Both the position numbers and the translations under genes were made by a program. The notes beneath the pieces were generated by a model, which saw only the letters and a list, made by a program, of their open reading frames with translations, ran no database searches and was not told where the DNA came from. Positions 18,886 through 27,885 of a stretch of DNA of 64,000 nucleotides are shown here, one piece after another (the first letter of the stretch is position 1; each line of letters starts with the position of its first letter). This DNA comes from Brumimicrobium aurantiacum (GTDB taxonomy: Bacteria > Bacteroidota > Bacteroidia > Flavobacteriales_D > Crocinitomicaceae), in contig NZ_QURB01000003.1 of assembly GCF_003402975.1 (NCBI RefSeq), positions 1 through 64,000 of the forward strand, given 5' to 3'.

Positions 18886-18944
18886 CAAATTTAGAAAAAA
18901 TAAAATATAAACATTCATGGTATTGATGCATTTTATTATATTTG
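18886..18944. promoter_or_regulatory. Divergent promoter pair for gmhA and the 18981 gene
   Basis: Two back-to-back -7 boxes: TAAATTTG on the minus strand (18893-18886) for gmhA, and TATATTTG on the plus strand (18937-18944) for the small secreted protein. No exact -33 TTG at the right spacing for either. Confidence 0.5.
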
Positions 18945-18980
18945 AAATCCGTGAAAATAAACTTTGTTAAACTATACAAA

Positions 18981-19430
18981 ATGAAAAAAACGTTATTACT
19001 CGCAATCACTTCTATTTTTCTATTTAGTGCAAATTCAACTTTTGCTCAAGATGAAGAATCAAAAGATTTGAATTGCTTTGAAAGATATGAAGAAGCATTT
19101 AAGGAACGAGGATCTTATACGATTTCAGATAATATATATAGAAATGTTATGATCTCTTTTTTCGAAGGAGATGAGGTGTTTTGTGTGCGTGGTAAGGTGC
19201 GTGTAGAAAATGGTTACATCAGTACAATTTTCTATTACTATGATGATAATACAGAAGAGCTTTACGGTAAAAAATTCCATAATTTAAAAAGTGAACCGCC
19301 TTCAATTAATAACGGTATTTCAGAAATGATTGTTAATGCTGATAGAGAAAAGTTAAAAGTTGTGTTCGTCGATAAGTTGAAACCAAAAAGAAAGAAATTA
19401 CAGCAAATGACAATTCCAGATAATTTGTAA
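18981..19430 (+). CDS. Small secreted protein of unknown function
   Basis: 149 residues from the ATG at 18981, which begins a typical signal peptide (MKKTLLLAITSIFLFSAN, ending FAQ); an upstream TTG at 18942 is rejected because it lies inside the promoter box. The mature part is acidic then basic, with two cysteines (LNCFERYEEAF, EVFCVRGK) that could form a disulphide, and a lysine-rich end. I do not recognise a family. Single gene with its own promoter box and terminator, divergent from gmhA. Confidence 0.72.
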   Translation: MKKTLLLAITSIFLFSANSTFAQDEESKDLNCFERYEEAFKERGSYTISDNIYRNVMISFFEGDEVFCVRGKVRVENGYISTIFYYYDDNTEELYGKKFHNLKSEPPSINNGISEMIVNADREKLKVVFVDKLKPKRKKLQQMTIPDNL

Positions 19431-19449
19431 TTGTTTATTTCTATAAATT

Positions 19450-19490
19450 AAAATGAGGCTGTTTTTTAAGACATCCTCATTTTTTTTGTT
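19450..19490 (+). terminator. Intrinsic terminator after the 149-residue secreted protein
   Basis: Arms AAAATGAGG (19450-19458) and CCTCATTTT (19475-19483) with a 16-base loop, followed by a run of Ts to 19488. Confidence 0.75.
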
Positions 19491-19529
19491 CAATACTTTG
19501 GTTTACAAATTTCTTAGTTCTTTATATAA

Positions 19530-20153
19530 TTAATATAATTGAACGTAAACTATTTTTTTCGTTTCAAAAAACTCCTCTTCATAATAAGTAGGAATTTCAT
19601 AATACTCATGGAAGGTCTTTAAAGTGCTCATTTCCTCTGTTAAATCTCCACCTTTTAAATATAAAATTCCGTTAGGAAGTGCGTTTTTGTGTTTTTTCTG
19701 TAGCTTGTTTCTAACCCATGTAATAAAGGTTGGCATTTTTGTTACAGCTCTACTCACAATAAAATCATATTTATCTTTCAACTGTTCAGCTCTTTTATGG
19801 CTAGCACGAACATTTGTAAGTCCTAAAGCTTCTACAACAGCCTCAACAACTTTAATCTTTTTCCCAATTGAATCTACTAAGTGAAATTCACATTCTGGAA
19901 ACAAAATCGCCAATGGAATTCCTGGAAAACCTCCTCCTGTTCCAACATCTAAGATCTTTGTTCCAGGATTAAAACGAATCACTTTTGCAATCGCAAGTGA
20001 ATGTAGTACATGACGTTCATAGAACTGGTCCATGTCTTTTCTACTGATTACGTTGATTTGCTGATTCCACTCTTCATAAAGTGGAGCCAATTTTTCAAAT
20101 TTTGAAACTTGATCCTCGGTTAAATTCGGGAAGTATTTTTTAATCATTTCCAT
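19530..20153 (-). CDS. rsmG: 16S rRNA (guanine-527 N7)-methyltransferase
   Basis: 207 residues, the usual size of RsmG (GidB), which uses S-adenosylmethionine to methylate G527 in the 16S rRNA 530 loop. Seen: the N-terminal helix with WNQQINVISRKD, the SAM motif ILDVGTGGGFPGIPLA at about 67-82, the acidic ribose-binding residue in FHLVDSIGKK at about 93, and SRAVTKMP later. A TATTTTTG promoter box lies on the minus strand at 20165-20158, directly upstream of the start. Single gene. Confidence 0.95.
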   Translation of the reverse strand: MEMIKKYFPNLTEDQVSKFEKLAPLYEEWNQQINVISRKDMDQFYERHVLHSLAIAKVIRFNPGTKILDVGTGGGFPGIPLAILFPECEFHLVDSIGKKIKVVEAVVEALGLTNVRASHKRAEQLKDKYDFIVSRAVTKMPTFITWVRNKLQKKHKNALPNGILYLKGGDLTEEMSTLKTFHEYYEIPTYYEEEFFETKKIVYVQLY

Positions 20154-20263
20154 GTTGCAAAAATAGCATAATCCATTGTATTGATTACCGTATTTTTAAT
20201 AAGAAATGGGATAAAATAGAAGAGGAATGAGCGTGTCAACAAATTAGTGCGTTGCTTTCTAAA

Positions 20264-20869
20264 CTAAATTGTATCTTTTGTTTTCTCCATTATATTGGCC
20301 AAAAATTCTCTCGCTCTAAATAATTGAGCTTTTACCGTTCCTAGCGGCAAATCAAGTTCATCCGCTATTTCATCATAGGTGAGTTCTTCAAAATAACGTT
20401 TAATAATAAGCTCTTTATAGCGCGGTTTGAGCTTGTCCACAATTTTTCGCATTGTTTTCACCTTCTCCTGCTTCATAAATGTTTCTTCAGGATCCAATAA
20501 GCCACCATCGACTTGCATTCCTACAGCCTCACCATTTTCGTTGGTGTATGCGTGGTCCATTGAGGTAAGCGAAACCCTCTTTTTTCGAATAAAATCAATA
20601 CAGTTATTGGATGCAATTTTAAATAACCATGTACTAAATGCGTAATTTGGAGTGTATTGATTGATGCGATTAAAAGCTTTTCCAAATGCTTCAATGGTTA
20701 GATCTTCAGCATCATCTGTGTTTTTAATCATTTTGAGGAGCATAAAATAAACAGGTTCTCTGTAGCGATTCATCAGTTCAGCAAACGCAGCTTGATCACC
20801 ACCTTTAGCACGGTCCACGATAATTAAATCCTTCTTTCCTTTATCTGATAAATTCTTTCCTACTTCCAT
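20264..20869 (-). CDS. ECF-type RNA polymerase sigma factor
   Basis: 201-residue sigma-70 family factor. Seen: region 2 at about 20-100 (YRDP-like YREPVYFMLLKMIKN, DDAEDLTIEAFGKAF, FSTWLFKIASNNCIDFIRKKR) and region 4 at about 140-195 (LKPRYKELIIKRYFEELTYDEIA, LGTVKAQLFRARE), separated by an acidic linker; no regions 1 or 3. No anti-sigma gene is adjacent. Its start overlaps the end of the upstream glycosyltransferase gene by 10 bases, so both are in one transcript and the sigma gene may be translationally coupled. This general type is common in the phylum; the regulon cannot be deduced here. Confidence 0.88.
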   Translation of the reverse strand: MEVGKNLSDKGKKDLIIVDRAKGGDQAAFAELMNRYREPVYFMLLKMIKNTDDAEDLTIEAFGKAFNRINQYTPNYAFSTWLFKIASNNCIDFIRKKRVSLTSMDHAYTNENGEAVGMQVDGGLLDPEETFMKQEKVKTMRKIVDKLKPRYKELIIKRYFEELTYDEIADELDLPLGTVKAQLFRAREFLANIMEKTKDTI

Positions 20870-21996
20870 TTTGACCCTGTTGATTTTTCAGAGGTATAAA
20901 AAATAATCGGAGTAATTATAACATAAATAAGATCCCAAAGAAGTACACTCCAGATAAATGATTTTTGTGCTAATTTATTAAAGGATAATCCAAGAATTAA
21001 CCATTTTGAAATCATTAATAAGACCAAGATACCTATCGAAATCCATGTCATTGCTCCAATATTTATCAAAGTAACTAAAGATATGATTAGCAAGAGCAGT
21101 GACAATGGATATATTCCTAACAATAGCTTTTTGAAAAGTGGATAGCGCTCAGAAGTAGTGTAGTGTCTTGATTTTTGTTCAATAAGTTTTTTCCATGTAT
21201 TTTGTCCATCAGAATAACAGAAACCATCATTGTTAAGCGAAATTGCATAGTTTTTATTTTTGGCCACTTCTTGAATAAATAAATCATCGTCTCCAGAGGA
21301 AATAGAATAATGACTTTTAAATCCTTTATTATCCAAAAACACTTTTCGTGTGTATGCTAAGTTTCTTCCTACTCCCATATAAGGAACTCCTGACTTAGCA
21401 TAAGACAAATAGTTTAATGCGATAAAGGTAGTGTCAACCCTTATAAAACGATTAAGTAATCCTGGAACGGTGGTGTGAGGACCATAACCTAATACAATTT
21501 CTTTTTTTTCTGTAAATCTCCCTGCCATTGTTCTTAACCAATTTGAAGAACTAGGTTTACAATCTGCATCAGTCATTATTAAGTGCTCATATTTGGCGCC
21601 TTTAATTCCAATAGAAAGTGGTAGTTTTTTTCCTTTTGATAGATGATTGTTTTTCTCGATATTGATAATTTTAAGATGAGAATATTGCTTTTCAAATGCT
21701 TTTAAAATACCAAATGTATTATCAATGGATTGATGGTTCACTACGATGACTTCAAATGCTGGGTAATTTTGTTCCAAAATGTTTGGAAGCAATTCAAATA
21801 GATTATCTTCTTCGTTTCGTGCGCATATAATCACACTCACTGGTGGAAGAGTTTCTTCAATGATTGGTTTTTCCGTGTGAAAAGCAATTCTGCTGTAAAA
21901 GAAAAATACCCAAAATAATTGTAAGCCTGTAAAGCTCCAAAAGGCAATAGAGACAAAGCTTTGAAATAAGTTAGAAAAATCAGGAAGCAAATCCAT
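20860..21996 (-). CDS. Membrane-bound family 2 glycosyltransferase
   Basis: 378 residues. Seen: an N-terminal transmembrane helix (about 12-33), a GT-A domain with VSVIICARNEEDNL (about 50-63), DADC metal-binding motif at about 140, SGDDDLF at about 240, and three C-terminal membrane helices (about 290-375). It transfers sugars from nucleotide-sugar donors onto a lipid or polysaccharide acceptor at the inner membrane. A QxxRW motif is replaced by QKSRHY. It is paralogous to the glycosyltransferase at 47924 (shared SGDD motif and layout). It leads the transcript that also carries the sigma factor gene. Acceptor unknown. Confidence 0.85.
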   Translation of the reverse strand: MDLLPDFSNLFQSFVSIAFWSFTGLQLFWVFFFYSRIAFHTEKPIIEETLPPVSVIICARNEEDNLFELLPNILEQNYPAFEVIVVNHQSIDNTFGILKAFEKQYSHLKIINIEKNNHLSKGKKLPLSIGIKGAKYEHLIMTDADCKPSSSNWLRTMAGRFTEKKEIVLGYGPHTTVPGLLNRFIRVDTTFIALNYLSYAKSGVPYMGVGRNLAYTRKVFLDNKGFKSHYSISSGDDDLFIQEVAKNKNYAISLNNDGFCYSDGQNTWKKLIEQKSRHYTTSERYPLFKKLLLGIYPLSLLLLIISLVTLINIGAMTWISIGILVLLMISKWLILGLSFNKLAQKSFIWSVLLWDLIYVIITPIIFYTSEKSTGSKWK

Positions 21997-22040
21997 TTTT
22001 ATAGTTTTTTACAAATATGGCACACTTGTTTAAATACCGT

Positions 22041-22048
22041 TATCTTTG
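22041..22048 (+). promoter_or_regulatory. Promoter -7 box for tgt
   Basis: TATCTTTG matches the TAnnTTTG box, 23 bases before the chosen tgt start. The in-frame GTG/ATG candidates before 22072 lie at or before the expected transcription start, supporting the start at 22072. Confidence 0.5.
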
Positions 22049-22071
22049 TGCTTTTATTTTTCAACATTTTT

Positions 22072-23202
22072 ATGCACTTCGAATTAAAACATCAAGATAA
22101 AAACTCTCAAGCACGCGCTGGAAAGTTAGTTACAGATCATGGAGAAATTGAAACTCCGATTTTTATGCCGGTAGGTACTGTGGGGTCTGTTAAAGGAATT
22201 CATCAACACGAAATAGAGAATGAGATCAATGCTCAAATTATTTTAGGAAATACCTATCACTTATTTCTTCGCCCTGGAACAGAAGTTCTTGAAGCTGCAG
22301 GTGGTTTGCATAAGTTTATCGATTATAAACGTCCTATTTTAACAGATAGTGGAGGATACCAAGTGTATTCAATGTCTGGTTCTCGTAAAATTACAGAGGA
22401 AGGAGTGAAGTTTCAATCTCATGTTGATGGTTCATATCATTTCTTTACGCCAGAAAGAGCTATCGATATTCAACGCTCAATTGGTGCTGATATCATTATG
22501 GCTTTTGACGAATGTACGCCTTATCCTTGTGATTATCAATATGCCAAAAGGTCAATGAAAATGACTCATCGTTGGTTGGATCGTTGTTTTACTCAAATGA
22601 ACAATACGCAACCTAAGTATGGTTACGATCAAGCGTTATTCCCTATTGTACAAGGAAGTGTGTATACAGATTTAAGACAAGAATCTGCAAAATATATTGC
22701 AGATACAGATTCTTTGGGAAATGCCATTGGAGGTTTGTCAGTTGGTGAACCTGCCGAAGAACTATATGCAATGACGGAAGTTGTTACAGATATTTTACCG
22801 AAAGAAAAACCACGTTATTTAATGGGGGTGGGTACGCCTATGAATTTATTGGAATGTATCGCTTTAGGTGTTGATATGTTTGATTGTGTTATGCCAACAC
22901 GAAATGCACGTCATGGAATGTTGTTTACGAGCGAAGGGATAATCAACATTAAAAATAAGAAATGGGAAAAAGATTTTACACCCATTGATCCTAATGGAAC
23001 TTCTTCTGTCGATACTGTATATACAAAGGCTTACCTTAGGCATTTGATAAAAACGAAAGAAAGTTTAGGTTTGCAAATTGCATCAATACATAATTTAGCG
23101 TTTTATTTAGCGTTGATGAAAGAGGCAAGAAAAAGAATTATTGACGGAAGCTTTAAAGAATGGAAAAATGTAATGGTGAAAAAAATGGCACAAAGACTGT
23201 AA
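22072..23202 (+). CDS. tgt: tRNA-guanine transglycosylase, variant without the cysteine zinc site
   Basis: 376 residues from the ATG at 22072 (MHFELKHQ). Tgt exchanges the wobble guanine for preQ1 (queuosine pathway) in tRNAs with GUN anticodons. Seen: PIFMPVGTVG at the start, catalytic region DSGGYQVYSM at about 92, DECTPYP with GGLSVGEP in the middle and CVMPTRNARHG near 285. Odd: the usual zinc ligands Cys-x-Cys-x2-Cys are absent; the aligned positions are G309, S311 and D314 in PIDPNGTSSVD, while the fourth ligand, His340 (SIHNLAFY), remains. The rest of the protein is intact, so this looks like a functional lineage variant, not decay. It is followed after 7 bases by an LptF/LptG gene, so the two are cotranscribed. 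Confidence 0.95.
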   Translation: MHFELKHQDKNSQARAGKLVTDHGEIETPIFMPVGTVGSVKGIHQHEIENEINAQIILGNTYHLFLRPGTEVLEAAGGLHKFIDYKRPILTDSGGYQVYSMSGSRKITEEGVKFQSHVDGSYHFFTPERAIDIQRSIGADIIMAFDECTPYPCDYQYAKRSMKMTHRWLDRCFTQMNNTQPKYGYDQALFPIVQGSVYTDLRQESAKYIADTDSLGNAIGGLSVGEPAEELYAMTEVVTDILPKEKPRYLMGVGTPMNLLECIALGVDMFDCVMPTRNARHGMLFTSEGIINIKNKKWEKDFTPIDPNGTSSVDTVYTKAYLRHLIKTKESLGLQIASIHNLAFYLALMKEARKRIIDGSFKEWKNVMVKKMAQRL

Positions 23203-23209
23203 TCGAATT

Positions 23210-24298
23210 ATGCTGAAAATACTTGATCGATATATCATTAAAAAATATCTAATTACTTTCTTCTTTATGTTGGGAGTAATAATGATTTTGGCCATGGTGT
23301 TCGACTTGGCTGAACGTGTGGGTGATTTTATTGAAAAAGAAGCGCCTATTCGTGCAATCATTTTTGATTATTACCTCAATTTTTTGGTGTATTTCGGGAA
23401 TCTTTTTTCTCCGCTAATCGTATTTGTTTCTGTGATTTGGTTTACTGCTAAAATGGCTCAAAACACTGAAATTATTCCTATGCTGAATAGTGGAAGACCG
23501 TTTAGAAGAATCCTAAGACCTTATATGATAGGGGCAACAATTTTAATGTTGATTTCTTTAGTGTTGAACCATGTAGTGCTACCTGAGTCGAATAAGGTTA
23601 GACTTCAATTTGAAGAGAATTACTATAGAAATGTTAGAACTGTCACAGATTATTTTGCGGAATATCCGGGTAAAAAAGTGGTGTATTTTGATTCTTATCG
23701 ATCTGATAAAAGTAGAGCACTTGGGTTTGTGATGGAAAATAGAGATGAAAACGATAATCTAGTTTCTGTTTTAAAAGCCAATCAAGTTGTTAATCCTGAC
23801 AGTACTGATGTTTGGCGATTAAATGATTATCATATTCGATATATCGGAAATCCAAATGATGAATTGGTTTACCCTCCGAATAGCGGAGAGTATTTAGATA
23901 CAATATTGCCTTTTAAACTGAGTGAAATGGCCCAACGAGGAACGGTGGTTCAGACAATGGGGTTTAACGAAATCAATGATTTTATTGACTTAGAAAGACA
24001 AAAAGGTTCTCCAGATATTGCTTTCTATGAAATAGAACTCCATCAAAGAACTTCGTTTCCTTTTGCAACTTATGTTTTGACTTTAATCGGACTTTCTGTT
24101 TCTTCACGAAAAACCAGGGGAGGTATAGGTGCCAATATTGCCATTGGTTTGTTTTTGGCGTTTCTTTACATTTTTGCGATGAAAGTAACTTCGGTTGCCG
24201 CAGAAAATGTAGGGTTTCCAGCAATTATTGCAGTATGGATACCCAACATAATCTTTGCGGTGTTGGGGCTAATACTTTATCGATACGCCCCAAAATAA
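23210..24298 (+). CDS. LptF/LptG family lipopolysaccharide export permease
   Basis: 362-residue inner-membrane permease of the YjgP/YjgQ (LptF/LptG) family. With an ABC ATPase LptB it extracts LPS from the inner membrane and passes it to the periplasmic bridge. Seen: starts MLKILDRYIIKKYL, typical of the family, three N-terminal membrane helices (about 14-35, 50-80, 95-120), a large periplasmic beta domain (about 130-265) and three C-terminal helices (about 275-360). The start is 7 bases behind tgt. Which of LptF or LptG it corresponds to cannot be settled from sequence reading; LptG-like is my guess. Convergent with the Nfu gene, 13 bases apart. Confidence 0.9.
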   Translation: MLKILDRYIIKKYLITFFFMLGVIMILAMVFDLAERVGDFIEKEAPIRAIIFDYYLNFLVYFGNLFSPLIVFVSVIWFTAKMAQNTEIIPMLNSGRPFRRILRPYMIGATILMLISLVLNHVVLPESNKVRLQFEENYYRNVRTVTDYFAEYPGKKVVYFDSYRSDKSRALGFVMENRDENDNLVSVLKANQVVNPDSTDVWRLNDYHIRYIGNPNDELVYPPNSGEYLDTILPFKLSEMAQRGTVVQTMGFNEINDFIDLERQKGSPDIAFYEIELHQRTSFPFATYVLTLIGLSVSSRKTRGGIGANIAIGLFLAFLYIFAMKVTSVAAENVGFPAIIAVWIPNIIFAVLGLILYRYAPK

Positions 24299-24311
24299 AG
24301 CTTGGTAAAAG

Positions 24312-24914
24312 TTATGATTCTGCAACCACTTCCTTTACTTCAGGAATGTGTTGTTTAAGAATCTGCTCAATTCCTCCTTTCAATGTGTTTGTTGATGAAG
24401 GACATCCTGAACAAGCTCCTTTCAAAACAACTTTAACTACACCATTGTCAAAGTTTCTGAATTCAATCGCTCCTCCATCTCCTTCTACAGCTGGCTTAAC
24501 ATATTGATCTAATAAACCAATAATTGCATCATCAAATTCTGAAGGTGAATAATTTGAAGTATCAATTGTTTTGTCTTCAACTTCTGGTGCCGGCTTTTCT
24601 TCTGGAATCGCAGTAACAACTTGTTTTCCTTCTGAAATATAATTACGAATGTAATCACGTAATTCAGTTGTTACAAAATCCCATGCAAGCGTATCATCTT
24701 TGGTAATTGAAACGAAATTGTTTGCAATATATACCTCTTTTACAAATGGGAAGTTGAACAATTCATCTGCCATTGGAGAAAAACCTTTTGTTTCTTGTTG
24801 GTTTTTAAATTCTGCAGTTGCTGAAGGATCAATTAAATAATTGTTGGCAACGAATTTCATTGTATTCGGATTCGGTGTCATTTCAGCATATATTGTAACT
24901 GGTATTTTTGACAT
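24312..24914 (-). CDS. Nfu-type iron-sulfur cluster carrier protein
   Basis: 200 residues. Seen: an N-terminal Nfu_N domain (MTPNPNTMKFVANN, about 9-95) and a C-terminal NifU-like domain with the cluster-binding Cys pair in GACSGCPSSTNTLK at about 168-180. Two monomers hold a 4Fe-4S cluster between their CxxC motifs and deliver it to apo-enzymes. A linker rich in P and E joins the domains. A TAACTTTG promoter box sits on the minus strand at 24940-24933, just upstream of the start. Single gene. Confidence 0.92.
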   Translation of the reverse strand: MSKIPVTIYAEMTPNPNTMKFVANNYLIDPSATAEFKNQQETKGFSPMADELFNFPFVKEVYIANNFVSITKDDTLAWDFVTTELRDYIRNYISEGKQVVTAIPEEKPAPEVEDKTIDTSNYSPSEFDDAIIGLLDQYVKPAVEGDGGAIEFRNFDNGVVKVVLKGACSGCPSSTNTLKGGIEQILKQHIPEVKEVVAES

Positions 24915-25067
24915 ATTCTATGTTTTAAGTTGCAAAGTTAACAAGGAAAAAATGATTTTTGTTTAAATCCAATGAAGAATTCTATTTCTAAAAATGAGGA
25001 AGTTTCCTTCATAAGTTAAACAAGTGTACTGCTTTGATATATAGTTTGTTTTGTTAAATCATAGTTA

Positions 25068-25103
25068 TTTGTTTTTTTTAAACTTTTATATTTCTTAAAT
25101 TTG
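25068..25103 (+). promoter_or_regulatory. Promoter of the HYC_CC_PP-TonB-HMA module
   Basis: TTTG at 25068-25071 and TAAATTTG at 25096-25103, 24 bases apart. The -7 box is perfect; the spacing is one base beyond the usual range. The GTG start at 25109 lies only 5 bases further on, so the transcript may be nearly leaderless. Confidence 0.5.
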
Positions 25104-25108
25104 AAAAC

Positions 25109-25546
25109 GTGAAACAAAGCAAAAACATATTTCTTTTACTCTTTGTTGGGATATTCCTTATCAGTACAACTGGAGTGACGGTTTATAAACATTACTGTAA
25201 TCATGGCGGTATGTTGTATGGTGTTTTTATGGATGTTGAACATGGATGTGACACCAATGATTTACCAGAAGTGAAATCTGGTCATGACTGTTGTAATCCC
25301 TCTTCGGACGATGAAGTTAAGATTGATGTTGATTGCTGTACAAGTAAAGTTGAAGTCTATCAAATTGATTCAGATCTAGCAACCAACGATATTCATATAG
25401 AGTTCGCTAAAAATTTCGATTGTGACTTTGTTCATGATAACCCTTCTTATGCTATTGAACGACAAAAGTTCAGTATATTCAACAAGGCACCACCAGTCTT
25501 AACAACACTCAAAAGACTTTCCCTCTTTCAAATGTATTTGATTTAG
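25109..25546 (+). CDS. HYC_CC_PP family exported protein
   Basis: 145 residues, GTG start. It matches the small Bacteroidota family known by its landmark motifs: HYC at about 30 (KHYCNHGG), a CC pair (HDCCNPSS, and again VDCCTSK) and a PP pair near the C-terminus (KAPPVL). Seen: N-terminal membrane or signal segment at about 7-27, at least seven cysteines and several acidic residues in the exported part, and an amphipathic end. The cysteine-histidine pattern suggests metal binding outside the cytoplasm. It heads a three-gene unit with a TonB receptor and an HMA lipoprotein; this setting is the best functional clue. Molecular role unproven. Confidence 0.82.
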   Translation: MKQSKNIFLLLFVGIFLISTTGVTVYKHYCNHGGMLYGVFMDVEHGCDTNDLPEVKSGHDCCNPSSDDEVKIDVDCCTSKVEVYQIDSDLATNDIHIEFAKNFDCDFVHDNPSYAIERQKFSIFNKAPPVLTTLKRLSLFQMYLI

Positions 25547-25622
25547 TATTAAAAGATTTCGATTAATACGCTCTTTTAGCGTTGACAATTAATTTTTAGT
25601 TTATAAATCAAATAAAATCAAA

Positions 25623-27863
25623 ATGAAAAATATATTAGTTTTATTTGCTGTGTTCCTAGGAGCATTAGCATTTGGACAGAAAATAAGCATTCAGGGAACT
25701 GTAGAAAGCTATATTGACGGAAAAACAACTGAACCGTTATTTGGCGCGGAAGTGTTTTTGAAAAATGCTAAAGAAGGTGATATCACTGGAGAAAAAGGTT
25801 CTTTTTCAATAAAAGCTGAAGCGAATCTTCCGGATACTTTAATTATTCGTGCTTCAGGTTATTATGCTGATACAGCAATCATTGCTAAACCAGAATCAGT
25901 TAACTTTAAAATTACCCTTTATCCAGAATTTGTAACTGAGGAGGTAATTATTAAAGCAAAACGAGATAATTCAAATGTCTTAAGACTTGATCCTCGAAAT
26001 GTAGAGAATTTAACACAAGGCGAATTGCGAAAAGCAGCGTGTTGCAATTTATCTGAATCTTTTGAGACCAACGCAACAGTAGATGTAAGTCTAGCAGACG
26101 GAGTGTCGGGTTCTAAAAGGATTCAAATGATGGGGTTGAATGGTAGGTATACCCAACTTCAATTTGAAAATATTCCTTTTATGCATAATCTAGATCAAGC
26201 TTTTGGTCTAACGTCAGTTCCGGGAACCTGGATTTCTTCCATTCAAATTACTAAAGGAGCTGGTTCCGTAACGAATGGTTATGAATCAATGGCGGGTCTA
26301 ATCAATCTCGAATATATGAAGCCAGACAATATGGAACGTATGTTTGTGAATGGGTATGGAAGTATTCAAGGACGGGCCGAGTTAAATGTTCATGGAAGTA
26401 AAAAAATCAATGATAAATTAAGTACAGCATATTTTGTGCATGGAAATACCATTCAGGCAGAATCAGACCGTAACAATGATGGATTTAGAGATATTCCATT
26501 GAGTGAGAATATAATCGTGATGAATCGATGGAAATACGCGACTGAACTTTTTAGGGGGCAGATTGGTGTGAAAGCAAGTCATTTAGACCAAAAAGGAGGT
26601 GAGTTAGGATATGAAAGATATACCAATCAAAATGAGCAAGGATTATATGGTGTTGGAATACGTAATACAAATGTTGAGTTGTTTGGTAAGACTGGATTCT
26701 TATTTAAAGAAGACCTTTTTAGTTCAATTGGAATCGTGTATTACATGAAATACAATGAGCTGAACACTGTTTTTGGAAATAGAAAGTTAGATGCAACGGA
26801 AAAACGTGGTTACGTTAATGCGATGTATGAAACAATTTTAGGGAATACCAACCATAAACTGAAATCAGGGCTAAGTTTTGTATATGACGATTTAGAACAA
26901 TTGATGGATGATCAATTACCGAATGATACCACATTAAGACAATTCAATAGAACGGAAATTGTTCCAGGGATTTTTTCAGAATATACTTATACAGGGACGC
27001 GTTCTATTCTAGTGCTTGGTGCTAGAGCTGATTACCATAATCTATATGATTTCCAGTTTACACCTAGAGCGAATTATAAATATGATCTTACAGAGCGTAT
27101 GGATGTTCGTTTAACTGCTGGTAGAGGATTTAGAGTTTCTAACTATGTAACTGATAACTTATCATTGATGGCTACAAATTTGCCATGGATTGTGGATGAT
27201 AATATAAATCCAGAAGTTTCATGGAACTTTGGTGCTAGTTGGTTGTGGGATTTCAAATTGTTTGATCGAAAGGCGACTTGGACGGCTGATTTTTATCATA
27301 CAATGTTTGAAAATCAATTGGTTGTAGATAGAGATGAATCAAGTGATTATATTCGAATGAGAAATCTTGATGGTGAGTCATTTTCTAATGTTTTTCAAAC
27401 TGATATTAAGTTCGAACCATTGCAACGTTTTGAAGTTAAAGCTGCATATAAGTGGTTGGATGTTAAATCAACGATGGGGGGTGAGTTAAAAACTGTTTTA
27501 ATGGTACCAACTCACCGAGGTTTTGTTAATCTAGCATATGAATCTAGGAATAGTAGATGGATGTATGATTTGACTTTGTCAGTTTTTGGAGCTCAAAGAT
27601 TGGCGCAAGTAACGCGACCTGATGGAACTTTAACAGAAAATAATATGAGTGAAGTTGTGCCAATGTTGTCGGGGCAAATTACACATAAATTTAAGCGCTT
27701 TGAAGTGTATGTCGGAGGGGAAAATCTTCTTGATTATCGATTGGAAAATCCAATTATTGATGCAGAGAACCCATTTGGGGAGAGATTTGATGCAACAAGA
27801 GTTTACGCCTCAATTTTTGGAGTAAATGTATATGGAGGATTTAGAATAAGTATTGGTGAATAA
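25623..27863 (+). CDS. TonB-dependent outer-membrane receptor, likely metal-linked
   Basis: 746 residues. Seen: signal peptide (1-19, ALAFGQ), a carboxypeptidase-regulatory-like domain (about 22-110), a TonB plug domain (about 125-225: IQMMGLNGRYTQLQFENIPF, ITKGAGSVTNGYESMAGLINLE) and a 22-strand-type barrel to the end. Such receptors import metal complexes or other ligands using the proton-motive force through TonB. Notable is the KAACCNLSESF segment at about 136 with a vicinal cysteine pair just before the plug. Placed between a cysteine-rich HYC_CC_PP protein and an HMA-domain lipoprotein, which points to copper or another soft metal as the ligand; this is inference. Confidence 0.9.
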   Translation: MKNILVLFAVFLGALAFGQKISIQGTVESYIDGKTTEPLFGAEVFLKNAKEGDITGEKGSFSIKAEANLPDTLIIRASGYYADTAIIAKPESVNFKITLYPEFVTEEVIIKAKRDNSNVLRLDPRNVENLTQGELRKAACCNLSESFETNATVDVSLADGVSGSKRIQMMGLNGRYTQLQFENIPFMHNLDQAFGLTSVPGTWISSIQITKGAGSVTNGYESMAGLINLEYMKPDNMERMFVNGYGSIQGRAELNVHGSKKINDKLSTAYFVHGNTIQAESDRNNDGFRDIPLSENIIVMNRWKYATELFRGQIGVKASHLDQKGGELGYERYTNQNEQGLYGVGIRNTNVELFGKTGFLFKEDLFSSIGIVYYMKYNELNTVFGNRKLDATEKRGYVNAMYETILGNTNHKLKSGLSFVYDDLEQLMDDQLPNDTTLRQFNRTEIVPGIFSEYTYTGTRSILVLGARADYHNLYDFQFTPRANYKYDLTERMDVRLTAGRGFRVSNYVTDNLSLMATNLPWIVDDNINPEVSWNFGASWLWDFKLFDRKATWTADFYHTMFENQLVVDRDESSDYIRMRNLDGESFSNVFQTDIKFEPLQRFEVKAAYKWLDVKSTMGGELKTVLMVPTHRGFVNLAYESRNSRWMYDLTLSVFGAQRLAQVTRPDGTLTENNMSEVVPMLSGQITHKFKRFEVYVGGENLLDYRLENPIIDAENPFGERFDATRVYASIFGVNVYGGFRISIGE

Positions 27864-27885
27864 ATTAATTTAAATATATAGAAAG

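Noticed and set aside
22018-22028. TTG upstream of the tgt -7 box as the -33 element
   Set aside because: Spacing (12 bases) is too short for the flavobacterial consensus.
24235-24507. Frame spanning the lptF/G-nfu junction
   Set aside because: It overlaps the ends of two strongly supported convergent genes.
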